Below are positions 41,581-51,129 of a DNA stretch of 64,000 nt, in pieces (position 1 is the first letter of the stretch; every line of letters begins with the position of its first letter). Made by a program: the position numbers and the translations under genes. This DNA comes from Eukaryota sp. TZLM1-RC. Taxonomy: Eukaryota; Metamonada: BaSk clade. A model generated the notes under the pieces. The model was not told where the DNA came from, ran no database searches, and worked only from the letters and a program-made list of their open reading frames with translations. The DNA lies in the NCBI GenBank assembly GCA_040285825.1, contig JAUPSS010000010.1, positions 496,001 to 560,000 of the forward strand, given 5' to 3'.

Positions 41581-44500
41581 AGTCAGACTGTTGGAGGGAC
41601 TTCCAACATTGAGCGAAAGGAGGATGTCCGGCTTCGGTGGATCCGTGAACCAGAAGGAGGATCTCGGATCGAAGAGAAGGCGGAACCAAGATCTTATTGG
41701 ATCGGGTTAGTTTTAAACCCAGTTGAGGTTCAATCTTACAATCATCAAACAGGGGGTCACTATCGGGGATCTTTTGTTGTTCCTTGAATAACTTGTCAAG
41801 GAATGAACGGGCGGGTGAGTTTCGGACAAGGGGATTGTTGATCAAATCGGAACTGGCAGGAGATTCAGATAGGGAATGAACCAAGGCAGCAACGTAGTGA
41901 GAGTCGGAATCAGAGGAAATCTCAATCATGGCGGAATCGGAACTGAATCTACGATCACGTTCATCATCTTCGGACATGAACTGGGAACGGAGGAAACGGG
42001 GATGATCGAACACTTCCGGGTGAAGTTCAAATATCTCTCTGCGGGTAGGCAAGTGGAACTGGGAACTAGGAAGGTAGTAAGTGGGGAGATCGTCTGAAGA
42101 GCGGTTGATGTCTATGAAGGCCTGACGACCATCTCTATAACTAATGATTTCGAGAACTTTATCTCGAATAATGAAGTCGAGACGACAGCGGTATTGAGTA
42201 GGGCTGTCAAACAGCAGGGAACGGATGTCCACGAAGTGAGAGCAGACCTGAGAAGTTTCTAGCATGAATCGGGGTTCATCTTCGGTTCCAAGGACTGAGT
42301 GATAGTCCAGCGGCAAATAGTGGTAGTGAATTCCTCTATCACGAGGGTCTATTCGATGACTATAAACCATCTCCAGGCAAGGAATGGCTATGGGACAGGG
42401 AGTGACCTCGTCATCGTCGTAATGGTAGACGGAGTGGATCTCAGGCTTGATTAGGCAAAGGGGAATGAAGGAAGTGATATCTCGAGATGAGGGTAAGGTG
42501 TCGTCGACGTAAAAGGGGTCAGGGAGAGGTTGGTGATCGGTTAAAGCGGGGCGTCTAGGGGTAGGTCTCAGGTCAGAGTATGTCAGAGCGGTAGGGAGTA
42601 AGCAAAAATCATATAGTTGTTCACCAAAGGGGGTACCAGTATGAGTATCAGGAGTCCAAGGGAAATGATCACATTTAGGGGAGTTTGGACATTTTCTGGG
42701 GCTGCAAGGAGGAGGGGTTGAATCATGAAAGCAGCGGCTATTTTGGTTGGCACGCTTCCACAGGTTGGGGAAATATAACGGCGGTGGATCCTTATTCAGA
42801 TGCGATTGATTGATTAGAAGGTGGTATCGGTGGGTGAGGTGGCGGTTTCTTTCCCAGTTAAAAGGGGCCATGTGAGTAGGGAGAGGAATCAAGTGGAAGA
42901 TATGCGCGTGGTCAATCAGAGAACCTAGGGTTACATTGGGATGAATATAGTTGAGGACAATAAGGTGAGCGTTCAGGGGCATAATCTTGGGAAGATAGTC
43001 TAACTGGGGCATCTTGGGATGCTGGAAGTATATGCGAGAGTTCCAGTTGGCCTGTTGAATCAAATCGTTAACCTTGAAGTTTCTAGCATAAAGACAAAGG
43101 GGTTCAGCATCGGGATCAATAGGAGCGGACACAGGCCGAGGATCAAAAGCAGCTTTGCCAAAGTCTTTTGGAGCGAATGTGTTGTTAAATAGGAGTGGTA
43201 AATCGGTTGAGAGGACAAAGAAGCGGGCGGAAGAGGGAGAGAGTAGCTCGTTAGGTTCAGGATTCAAATTGTATTGGATAAAGTGTTTGCTGGAGTTGAG
43301 GTAAGCAGTAACATAATGCTCAGGACGGAGAGCAGAGGGGTGATGGGTTCTACGGGCGGTATCAAAGTCAATGTCATACCAATGAGGGGAGGAGTGCGTC
43401 AGACCGTCGAGGTTCAGGTAATTCCATAATGGAGATCTAGCCGATCCTCGATGAGTCATCGTGCAGCACAGGGCGGGCGCAGGATTGTCAAAGACACTTC
43501 TGGTCTTCTTCTCTTCTTTTTCCTTCTTCTTTGAAGCAGTTTCGACATAGTTAGCCCTAGATAAGTAGTCAGCCCAGTAGTTCTTAGTTCCTTCAATGTG
43601 ATCACAGTCGAAGGAGAAGGACTGAAGGACGGGGATCCATCGGAGAACAACTCGATTGTTGTCGGGGCAAGAGAACAAATAGGCAAGGTTCTTGTGATCG
43701 CAGAAAATGGTTAGGTGCTTAGTCAGAAGATATGACGAGAGATTGGGTTGGTTCAACGTCATAACTATAGCGAAAAGCTCTTTCTGAAGGGTGGACCATC
43801 GCTGTTGTGAAGGAGTCAGAATACGTGAGTAGAAAGACACGGGCATTACCTTGCGTTTTGAAAGGCAGGTTGCTGGGGGGCAAGGTTCTAACTCTTTCCA
43901 GACAATACCAGCGATAGCTTTGTCAGATGCGTCGGTGGACACAAGAATTGTGTCATCTGGGTCAGGTAAGGCGAGAGGAAGGCTATTAATCACCATTTCC
44001 TTGATATTGTTGAAGCATTGGAGTTCTCGAGGTCCTAACTTGATGCGTTTAGGTTTGTTCTTCAATAGCGCAGTTAAGGGGGCAAGTTCTTTGGATACAG
44101 AGGGGAGCCAGTCACGGAGAAAATTGATCGAGCCAGTGAAGGATTGGAGTTCGGGGTCGGAAGTCGGAGGGGCTAGGTTACGTACGGTTTCAATCTTAGA
44201 GGGATCGATGCGGCGCTTTCCATCTTCAAAGATGGTTCCGAGTATCTTGATAGGATGTCGGTCGGTCTGGAAGGAACACTTGTGAAGACCGATTCTCACA
44301 CGATAACGGCGAGCACGAGACAAGATGTAGTCTATTCTTTGTAAGAAGGCTTCTTTCGTTGAGGCGGCTACGATGATATCATCCATATAGATGAATACTC
44401 CTTCAGAGTCAAAAATACCTTTCATGAGGTTTTGAAACACAGCAGGAACATTCTTTAGACCAAAAGCAGCACGAGTGTATTTGATCTTTCTTCCGGGGAT

Positions 44501-46969
44501 GGCTATGGCCGATTTCTCTTGATCGTCGGGATGCAGATTTAACTGCCAGAAGGCTTTTGGCAAATCCAGGGTGGCAATGTATTTATTACCAGAGAGGAAC
44601 TCACAGACATCAGAAATCTTGGGCAAATCGGCTGGAACAGGGACAGTTAGGTCGTTGATGCCTCCAGCACCGGAGTAATCTCCAGTTAGACGAGGAGGTT
44701 TTCCAGGGCGTTGGACAAGACATATGGGTGAGCTCCAGGGTCCATCATAGGGCACAGCAAAACCATTGTTTACGAGCACGTCCATTTCTTCGTTGGCAAC
44801 CTTTAGCTTATCCGGGGACAGGTAACGGAATTTCTTAGAAACAATCTTGGATTCATCGTGGAAAGGAATGCGCATCGGTGGACAGTCTATACCCTCAGGG
44901 GCTGGAAGCTTTGAAAATACTTCTGGGTATTTGAACAATAAATCTTTGATCGAAGTTTCCAGAGCAGGGTCGTTCAGCAGAAACGAGGTTTTGTCCAGAT
45001 CAGGGAGAGCGGAGAGAGCAGAGACTCGGTCAGACGGAGGAATGAACAGATCAGGGATTGATTCATCTTCCATTAACTGATAATTTTTATCAGATAGATT
45101 AAGGAAGAGGTAGTCATTGGTTAGGATGCCTAGCCTTTTGAGGAGGTCGCAACCAATGATACATGAATTCTGGCAAGGGAGTACAGCAAGGGTTACGTCG
45201 ATAAAGGTGAGCTTAGCGGCGCCTCCAAGAGAGAAGGCGAGCTTTCCAGAAACAAGGGGGCAGACAACTTTAGTCCGATCAGCTAGTCCTACTTCAAGGG
45301 AGTTATTCGTGGGTTGGAGCTTGGCCTTTTTGGTTAGATCTTCAGAGATACAAGAGATAGTGGCTCCAGTGTCTACCATTCCGTACAGGAAGGTCTGTTC
45401 ATCGACTAAGATCTTCAAGTGGAGCAGCTTCTTGTCTACAGGCTTGTTGAGTTCTTTCTCAAATATTGAGATCGTAGGCTTAGCGAGGGAGTCGTCCTTC
45501 TTGAACAGTTCCTTAGATCCTTTGGTCTTGTTCTTAGAGCGTTTCTTGGTTAATTCAGAGGCATCATGCGTTACTCCACCGTCGGCGTAAGCACAGTCGG
45601 CGTGGACCAGCCCAGACTCAGTGTCGAGGTCGGGATTAGCTTCCAACGACAAAGAGTCTATGTTACGGGAGGGAGCCTTTCCTGGCGGTTCCACATGAGA
45701 TGAGCCTGAGGAAACTTTCGAAACTAACTCGTTAGAATTAGACACTGGATTGGGGGATAGTTCAGAGGAGGATGAAGGAGATCGAGAGATAAGAGCGTGA
45801 TTGGCATCTACATCAGGAGGGGCTAATGAATCTAAGTTGTCGAAGAGTTCTTGAAACTCTTGAGCGTCAGAGAATGACAGGGAGGGTGTTGAGCTTCTGG
45901 ATGTTGAAGGAGATGTCGAGTAGCTATAAAGGTTTATTGAAGAGAATGGGTTGAGGGTCACACTATAAGAATCATTGTCAGAACTAGAGGAGGATGAGAA
46001 CATTACTCCATGCGGGAAGATGCTCTCGACGGCAGTATCTTCTTTCAAGGCAGACTGGATCGAATCAACGATAGAATTAACTTGAGGTTCTTCAGGGTTG
46101 GCGTCAGTTACTTGGTTGACATGGCGGCGAAGGTTGTGCTTTCTTTGGAGGGTAGGATTGTTTCCATATTTTCGAGGTTTGCTGGCTTTGCATCCAGGTT
46201 TTGGGCAGTCCTTCACCATATGGCCGGGCTCCTTGCAATAAAAGCAAGTTATGGGAGACGGAGACTTCTGAGGAGAGAAATATTTCTGCTCAGAACGAGG
46301 ACTTTGACGGGAAGGCGAAGACTTGGGGGTGGAGCGGACGGAATAAGACTTGTTGGCAGAGCGGTGGGCCTGGGGAGTTCGAGAATTCTGACGAGAGGGT
46401 TGAGATCTAGGAGGAGGAGGGTTTGGGCCATGCAGAGTATAGTAAGCAGAGTACGGGAGGTGATAGGAAGGGAGAAGTTGACGGAGGCGAGAGACTAAGG
46501 AGGAGAAGCTATCAATAGAGCCAGTTTCTACGTCGGTTCGGATGATAAAGCGGAGTCTCTCGGGACGTATTCCATTCGTAAAGAACTTCATACGAGCAGA
46601 TTCAGGTAGTTCGGAGGGACAGAGTCGGAGTTTCTTGAGGAAGGCAGAGATGTAAGAAGTGATGGCTTCTTCAGCGGTAGGAGCGGACAGATTAAGTTTC
46701 AGAGATTGGAGCTTATGATAAGCCTCAGCAGAGTCTTCAAAACGGCAAAAGGATAACAAGTGGGAAAGAACGGCTTCAGGGTCGTTGGGATCGATTCCTT
46801 CGAAGATCTCGAAGGTCTCTAACACTACAGGGGCAATAGTACATAACACATACGGCAGCATAGCTTGGTGAAGCTGATTTTCAGAAACAAGGCGGCGCTT
46901 TTCGAAGGTAGCAACATTGGTAATATCGGAGGAGTCAGAAGGCGGGTCTTGACTTTCTTCAAAATCCAT
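41492..46969 (-). CDS. Ty3/gypsy Gag-Pol: capsid, CCHC nucleocapsid, protease, RT, RNase H, large spacer
   Basis: 1,825 codons from ATG 46969. Gag capsid-like residues about 30-170; CCHC knuckle 242-255 (CFYCKEPGHMVKDC); Ser-rich linker; aspartic protease with MVDTGA at 532-537 and IIGCDLL near 604; RT 700-880 with LDLPKAFWQ and catalytic YMDD at 861-864; RNase H with D1013, E1064, D1091 and D1134; then an unusual region of about 585 residues (1141-1725), rich in P, H and Y, with a small Cys cluster near 1420-1434 and no domain I recognise; then the HxH half of the integrase finger (H1775, H1782). The frame departs from integrase at about residue 1797. The frame is also open upstream of the ATG to the A-run at 47015, where a +1 shift would link it to the 5' gag frame. 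Confidence 0.9.
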   Translation of the reverse strand: MDFEESQDPPSDSSDITNVATFEKRRLVSENQLHQAMLPYVLCTIAPVVLETFEIFEGIDPNDPEAVLSHLLSFCRFEDSAEAYHKLQSLKLNLSAPTAEEAITSYISAFLKKLRLCPSELPESARMKFFTNGIRPERLRFIIRTDVETGSIDSFSSLVSRLRQLLPSYHLPYSAYYTLHGPNPPPPRSQPSRQNSRTPQAHRSANKSYSVRSTPKSSPSRQSPRSEQKYFSPQKSPSPITCFYCKEPGHMVKDCPKPGCKASKPRKYGNNPTLQRKHNLRRHVNQVTDANPEEPQVNSIVDSIQSALKEDTAVESIFPHGVMFSSSSSSDNDSYSVTLNPFSSINLYSYSTSPSTSRSSTPSLSFSDAQEFQELFDNLDSLAPPDVDANHALISRSPSSSSELSPNPVSNSNELVSKVSSGSSHVEPPGKAPSRNIDSLSLEANPDLDTESGLVHADCAYADGGVTHDASELTKKRSKNKTKGSKELFKKDDSLAKPTISIFEKELNKPVDKKLLHLKILVDEQTFLYGMVDTGATISCISEDLTKKAKLQPTNNSLEVGLADRTKVVCPLVSGKLAFSLGGAAKLTFIDVTLAVLPCQNSCIIGCDLLKRLGILTNDYLFLNLSDKNYQLMEDESIPDLFIPPSDRVSALSALPDLDKTSFLLNDPALETSIKDLLFKYPEVFSKLPAPEGIDCPPMRIPFHDESKIVSKKFRYLSPDKLKVANEEMDVLVNNGFAVPYDGPWSSPICLVQRPGKPPRLTGDYSGAGGINDLTVPVPADLPKISDVCEFLSGNKYIATLDLPKAFWQLNLHPDDQEKSAIAIPGRKIKYTRAAFGLKNVPAVFQNLMKGIFDSEGVFIYMDDIIVAASTKEAFLQRIDYILSRARRYRVRIGLHKCSFQTDRHPIKILGTIFEDGKRRIDPSKIETVRNLAPPTSDPELQSFTGSINFLRDWLPSVSKELAPLTALLKNKPKRIKLGPRELQCFNNIKEMVINSLPLALPDPDDTILVSTDASDKAIAGIVWKELEPCPPATCLSKRKVMPVSFYSRILTPSQQRWSTLQKELFAIVMTLNQPNLSSYLLTKHLTIFCDHKNLAYLFSCPDNNRVVLRWIPVLQSFSFDCDHIEGTKNYWADYLSRANYVETASKKKEKEEKKTRSVFDNPAPALCCTMTHRGSARSPLWNYLNLDGLTHSSPHWYDIDFDTARRTHHPSALRPEHYVTAYLNSSKHFIQYNLNPEPNELLSPSSARFFVLSTDLPLLFNNTFAPKDFGKAAFDPRPVSAPIDPDAEPLCLYARNFKVNDLIQQANWNSRIYFQHPKMPQLDYLPKIMPLNAHLIVLNYIHPNVTLGSLIDHAHIFHLIPLPTHMAPFNWERNRHLTHRYHLLINQSHLNKDPPPLYFPNLWKRANQNSRCFHDSTPPPCSPRKCPNSPKCDHFPWTPDTHTGTPFGEQLYDFCLLPTALTYSDLRPTPRRPALTDHQPLPDPFYVDDTLPSSRDITSFIPLCLIKPEIHSVYHYDDDEVTPCPIAIPCLEMVYSHRIDPRDRGIHYHYLPLDYHSVLGTEDEPRFMLETSQVCSHFVDIRSLLFDSPTQYRCRLDFIIRDKVLEIISYRDGRQAFIDINRSSDDLPTYYLPSSQFHLPTRREIFELHPEVFDHPRFLRSQFMSEDDERDRRFSSDSAMIEISSDSDSHYVAALVHSLSESPASSDLINNPLVRNSPARSFLDKLFKEQQKIPDSDPLFDDCKIEPQLGLKLTRSNKILVPPSLRSEILLLVHGSTEAGHPPFAQCWKSLQQSDFTGPTCEATSKPTSIHVSLAKRLPPFLRH

Positions 46970-47009
46970 CTCGGAGGGAAGTTTGAAGTTTCGAGGGTTT
47001 AAGGTCGAA

Positions 47010-47414
47010 CTAGGTTTTTTTTGTTCTAGTGGAGACGGGGGTAGATTCGGAGGTGTCTTCAGTACTCAATTCGGAATTCTCGGTGAGAGAAAGTTGGGAT
47101 TTCAGAGCAGCGACTTCTTGAGCGAGAGCCTTGATAACTTCTCGGTCAGAATCACAGGAGGAGGACTCAGTTGCCTTCGAGCCGGAGGGAGACTGTGAGT
47201 GAGTAGAAGACGGATATCTTCTTGTCATGTCTGACGAGACATGATTGGAGGACATACGGGATGCGTACACCTTAAGCGCTTCCACATACTGGGAGATGGC
47301 TTCTCGACCAGTGTGTTGTAAATACGGAGCGACTTGAGGGTACCTGGCTACGGAGGTGGATTCTCTGGGGTCCACAGTAATTACTGTTGGTTTTAGTGCA
47401 CGTTGGTTTTCCAT
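47010..47414 (-). CDS. Ty3/gypsy 5' Gag frame, starting inside the LTR
   Basis: 134 codons from the ATG at 47414, which lies within the 5' LTR (47385-47555). The first nine residues (MENQRALKP) are LTR-encoded. The rest includes a helical segment (GREAISQYVEALKVYASRM) and a predicted coiled-coil-like stretch (REVIKALAQEVAALKSQL), then an acidic tail, ending at TAG 47010-47012 just after a run of eight A. Shifting +1 in that run enters the 46969 frame without a stop, so this is probably the N-terminus of Gag. Either programmed frameshifting or a one-base expansion of the run separates them. Confidence 0.7.
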   Translation of the reverse strand: MENQRALKPTVITVDPRESTSVARYPQVAPYLQHTGREAISQYVEALKVYASRMSSNHVSSDMTRRYPSSTHSQSPSGSKATESSSCDSDREVIKALAQEVAALKSQLSLTENSELSTEDTSESTPVSTRTKKT

Positions 47415-47555
47415 AAACGAATAAAAACAGATGTTTATAGAACAGAGGTAGAAAATCAAAGCTATATTAAACAAAAACGAATTTAAACTAAAGATGACGT
47501 GATGCATCACGTCATACTTTCCAAAATAGGCAGGAGGAGTTTAGCCTGGCTAACA
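47385..47555 (-). repeat. Ty3/gypsy LTR, 171 bp (5' LTR in element orientation)
   Basis: Carries the gag start codon at 47414 and a perfect 22-bp palindrome near 47494-47515 made of two inverted TGACGTGATG half-sites, which resemble CRE/bZIP sites. Presumably this LTR holds the element promoter. Confidence 0.92.
47494..47515. promoter_or_regulatory. 22-bp perfect palindrome with CRE-like half-sites in the LTR
   Basis: Sequence ATGACGTGATG and its exact inverse. The other LTR has one substitution in its centre (near 40334-40355). Retention of TGACGT half-sites in both copies suggests a transcription-factor site or RNA hairpin; this is inference only. Confidence 0.5.
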
Positions 47556-50546
47556 GTTGTTCGTTAGAGGAATCACAAGGGTCGATAGACATGGCGTCCA
47601 AAATAGTAAAACTACCATTTAAACCAGTAACAACTAGATCACCTCTAGTCAGACCCATAGAAGCTCTGTTGTAACGCGTACTATCAATATTGGGATCATC
47701 AAGAATTAATTTTGATAACAGCGGTTCTAAAAAGGAATCTACTCGATATGATTTGCACATTACATAAATTTGGTCCCGGACGTTATTATAAACTTTGCTT
47801 CTAAACGTAATGAAATGTTTACAGTTCAAAAGATGAGTAAACAAAAGAGGTTTACCACATTTACAAGTTAAATGATTGGGCAAATTGTTTGGCCACAGAA
47901 AACAACGAAAGCGCATGTTTAGAAGCCATTCATTGTTTTTTAACAAAAGTCCATAAACAGAGGGAACTTGAGTTACTAAAGCAGCAGCTGAACTATCACG
48001 AATATCCTTTAAAAAATTACCGAAAGCGGGATTTTTAGTTTTGGCCAAGCCAAGACTTACTTCATAATCCAAGCCTTCATATAATTTAACCAGATGGTGC
48101 TGAAGCTTTTTCAAGCAAAAACGTAAATTTGGAAGTGATCGGGTGGGAATTTCTTGAACATTTTGAGGAAAACACTGAATCCAGATATCACTAGGCAAAT
48201 TTTCTAATTCAAATTGCTGTTGATTCAAGTAAAAATTTGATTCACCATTGATCAGATGAACATCAAAAGGGAACCTTTGGAAAATTCAAAACAAAATTTT
48301 TACCACCTCCCAAAAATGCAGCTTTACACAGAATCGAAGATTTGGTGAATCCAATTCCACCCAAATCTGCTGAACAAAAATACATGACTTCGAATTAAAG
48401 ATTCATTTACTCTAATAAAGAAGAAAAAAATTTGACTCGAAGTTTGTTAAAAAGATCTGCAAAAATTGAGAGATACCGATGGGGAGTTGACCTTAAAATA
48501 TGAGTGAATTTTCCAGAATAACAAATTTTTAAAATAAAAAATTTGATGTGTTTCTCAATGTCACATTCAGCAATAAAACTAAGATCCTTGTCAAACTTCT
48601 CCAATAAATTGTTAAACTGGGAATAAATTTCATCCAAATTGCCAAGCCAACATCTAAGAAACTTAAAAGCTTGTTGGTCATAATTGATAAAAGGAATCTG
48701 AGCTCCACCAATCATCAAAGATTGTTTTTCTCTACCAATCAAGAGACATTTAGATGAGTTCAAAGCTAATCCAATTTCTTTGTATTTCGCCGCAATGTCT
48801 TCAGAGACCCTAGAAATGCTTTCAAAAGAACCAATAATAGAAATGTCATCCATATAGGCAACAATACGCAAATCAGGGAAATCTTGTTGTGTCATTTTAA
48901 TAATATTATGAATAGCCAAACAAAACAGCAAAGGGCCAAGAGGATCACCTTGTTTCACACCAGAAGAAGATTCAAGGGTAAAGGAGTCAAAAATTAAGTC
49001 TGACTTTTTTCCATAAAATAAATAAAAATATGCAGAAAGTTCAGGAAAATCTTGAAGAAGCACATCAAAAATACAATTACGTTTCACAGAATTGAAAGCA
49101 TTTTTGAAATCCAAATTGAAAATATATTGATGTTGTTGACTATTGAAAAAAACATCTGAAGTCATTGAAGCAACAGAAGCACCTTCAACAGTTTTTATAC
49201 CAAATTGGAAAGGCTTCAAATAGTCCCTTGCTTTAGTAGAAATTCTGTTAAAAATAAGCGAAGAAAGCAATCTGGTTAATGACTCTCCAATAGCAATTGG
49301 TCTAACTCCATCAGGTTTGTCACCTTTACCAGGTTTAACTAAAGCAACTAAACGGGCAGCAGTCAATTCAGGCGGAGGAACATAATTCAAACACATTAAA
49401 TTTTGAAAATAGGAAGCAAGATCCTCAACAATTTCAGGAGCATTTACAGGCAGTTTTCAACAAATCAAAGGAAATGCCTGAAGGACCAGCAGCTTTTCCT
49501 TTTGGTAATTTAGCAACGGCATTCAATACTTCTTGAGCCTGAAATGGATTTTCGAGCCAATATTGACAAATAGAAGGCTTACTGGGGCAAAAATGTTCAG
49601 TTGGATGGAGGGATTTCAATTTTTCAACAGTTTCGAGATTGGTATCAGCCAGTTTTCCCGAAAAAATATTTTTTAATCCGCTTCCATATCTACCTCTCAA
49701 AAACAATTTTCTTGCTTGAAAAGATGAATTAGCTTTTCCCTGTTTTGGTTTGTAATCAATTTTCTTCTTATTCTTTTTGGCAAAGAATTTCCAAAATCTT
49801 GTTATGTTCCATTTGTTTAATTTCAATTGCGAAGAAAAAGAACGCATTTCCATTGACAAAGGAACAGAACTCGCAGGACTCACCTCTACAGGAATTTTAA
49901 CAGGTGTACGAAGAGAATCACTTGTTTGACAGTCAAAACAAAACAAGAGAGGGCGACCATTAGAAGAATTAGAGAGGAACTTTTTGCAAAAAGGACAACT
50001 ATGTTTCAAGACATTATCCGTAGGATCAGGAGCAACAGTTTTTGGTAAATGAGTTTGATCAATATTTAAATCATAATTAACATCATCAGCAGAAACATTG
50101 GGAACAGGAGGAAGATTTAGTTCGGATGGCGTTTGCAAACTATTAACAATAGAAATATTGGTTTTCAGACTCATTTTTTCGATAATAATATCAGGACATT
50201 TTCTAATGTTATGACCAACCTTGCCACATTTGGAACAGGTATGTCTTCTTTTTTGCACTTTTTCAGGCGTAATATCAGGGGCATCACACAAAGGCAAAAA
50301 ATCTTTTTTAAAAATTTTCAAATTTTTTTGAGAAGAATTTCGAGCATAGCTTGAAGGGTGGGGAGAGTGGAGAAGTGAAGGGGATGAGCTTGATCTGATG
50401 GGTAGAATCTTTGCTTGGGCGTTCCAATCAGTATCAGAGTCACTGTCAGTCACTGGCATCGTTTTGGCAAAGACACAGTACGACTTTGACGCCGTGACAG
50501 AAAGTGAAATATGAGAGGGTTGACTAAGGGAGGGAGAAAAAAAAGT
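47556..50546 (-). mobile_element. Family-O retrotransposon O2, 5' and central part (interrupted by Ty3)
   Basis: With 39805-40223 this is the most complete non-LTR copy in the window, about 3.4 kb. 5' end (T-run, CTCCCTCCC) at about 50546, ATG at 50459. Frame 49434-50459 has the CCHC knuckle and second Cys cluster; a 2-bp deletion near 49445 (relative to O1) shifts it. Frame 48407-49396 has the RT with VAYMDDISIIGS; a 1-bp deletion near 48407 truncates it. Frame 47512-48228 has the linker, the finger CKCGKPLLFTHLLNC and the endonuclease core TRGDLVVTGLNGSFTILD. It then breaks at the Ty3 5' LTR. Thus the element was, or became, inactive, and hosts the Ty3 insertion. Confidence 0.88.
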
Positions 50547-50725
50547 ATTCTTAAAGCAATTCCAGAAATGTTGACCAAAGCACTGTTACAATTGGGAATA
50601 GAGTATGAAAATCGCGCTTAAAAGATTTGATGATGTTGATGCGTGTATTGAGGATATTGAGTTCTAGTTTTTTTTGTTTAATGTTTTGTTAGCGTTGAAA
50701 ATAAATTCATAATCAAAAAAAAATA
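50547..50725 (+). mobile_element. Family-P retrotransposon 3' end
   Basis: Encodes ILKAIPEMLTKALLQLGIEYE, then (after a one-base slip) LKRFDDVDACIEDIEF, stop at about 50666, and a 3' UTR with AATAAATTC and an A-rich tail ending at about 50725. The O2 5' end abuts it on the left. It lies within a minus-strand family-O fragment on the right. Confidence 0.75.
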
Positions 50726-51113
50726 AAAATTTGATTCACCATGGATCAGATGAACATCATAAGGAAACCTTTGAAGAAATTCAAAAACAAAATTTTTTCC
50801 ACCTCCTAAAGAGCTGCTTTACATAAAATCGAAGATTCCGTGGAACCAATTCCACCTAAATCAGCAGAACAAACTACATGACTTCGAATTAAAGATTCAT
50901 TTACCTCCAATAATGAGGAAAAAAATTTGACCCGAAGTTTTTTGAAAGATCTACAAAAATCAAGAGATATTGAAGGAGGAGTTGACCTTAAAATATGAGT
51001 GAATTTTCCAGAATAACAAATTTTTGAAATAAAAAATTTGATGTGTTTTTCAATATCAAATTCAGCAATAAAACTAAGATCCTTGTCAAAATTTTCCAAT
51101 AAATTGTTTTAAC
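50726..51113 (-). pseudogene. Family-O fragment (post-RT region)
   Basis: Encodes ENFDKDLSFIAEFDIEKHIKFFISKICYSGKFTHILRS..SISLDFCRSFKKLRVKFFSSLLEVNESLIRSH, LGGIGSTESSILCKA and a degraded HLIHGESNFY end. Matches O1 and O2. This copy keeps the codons at the site of the O2 1-bp deletion (LLEVNES). Confidence 0.75.
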
Positions 51114-51129
51114 AAAATACGTACAGATT

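Larger units (their letters stand above)
40224..47555 (-). mobile_element. Ty3/gypsy LTR retrotransposon, 7,332 bp, inserted in family-O element O2
   Basis: Complete element with two 171-bp LTRs, gag, protease, RT, RNase H and integrase in the PR-RT-RH-INT order diagnostic of Ty3/gypsy. Coding runs from inside the 5' LTR to inside the 3' LTR. A polypurine tract precedes the 3' LTR. LTR identity of about 98.8% (2 differences in 171) means recent insertion, although two frame breaks are present (A-run near 47015; one missing base near 41580). Base composition is noticeably GC-richer than its surroundings. It has no partner copy in the window. Confidence 0.93.

Noticed and set aside
43851-46498. 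Several long plus-strand frames inside the Ty3 element
   Set aside because: They are antisense shadows of the GC-richer Gag-Pol frame.
47355-47384. Candidate tRNA primer-binding site after the 5' LTR
   Set aside because: A TGG-containing stretch starts about ten bases inside, but I could not match it to a tRNA 3' end, so no primer is claimed.
40224-47555. Terminal repeats read as a DNA transposon or duplicated host segment
   Set aside because: The repeats are direct, begin TG and end CA, and enclose gag, protease, RT, RNase H and integrase with a polypurine tract.
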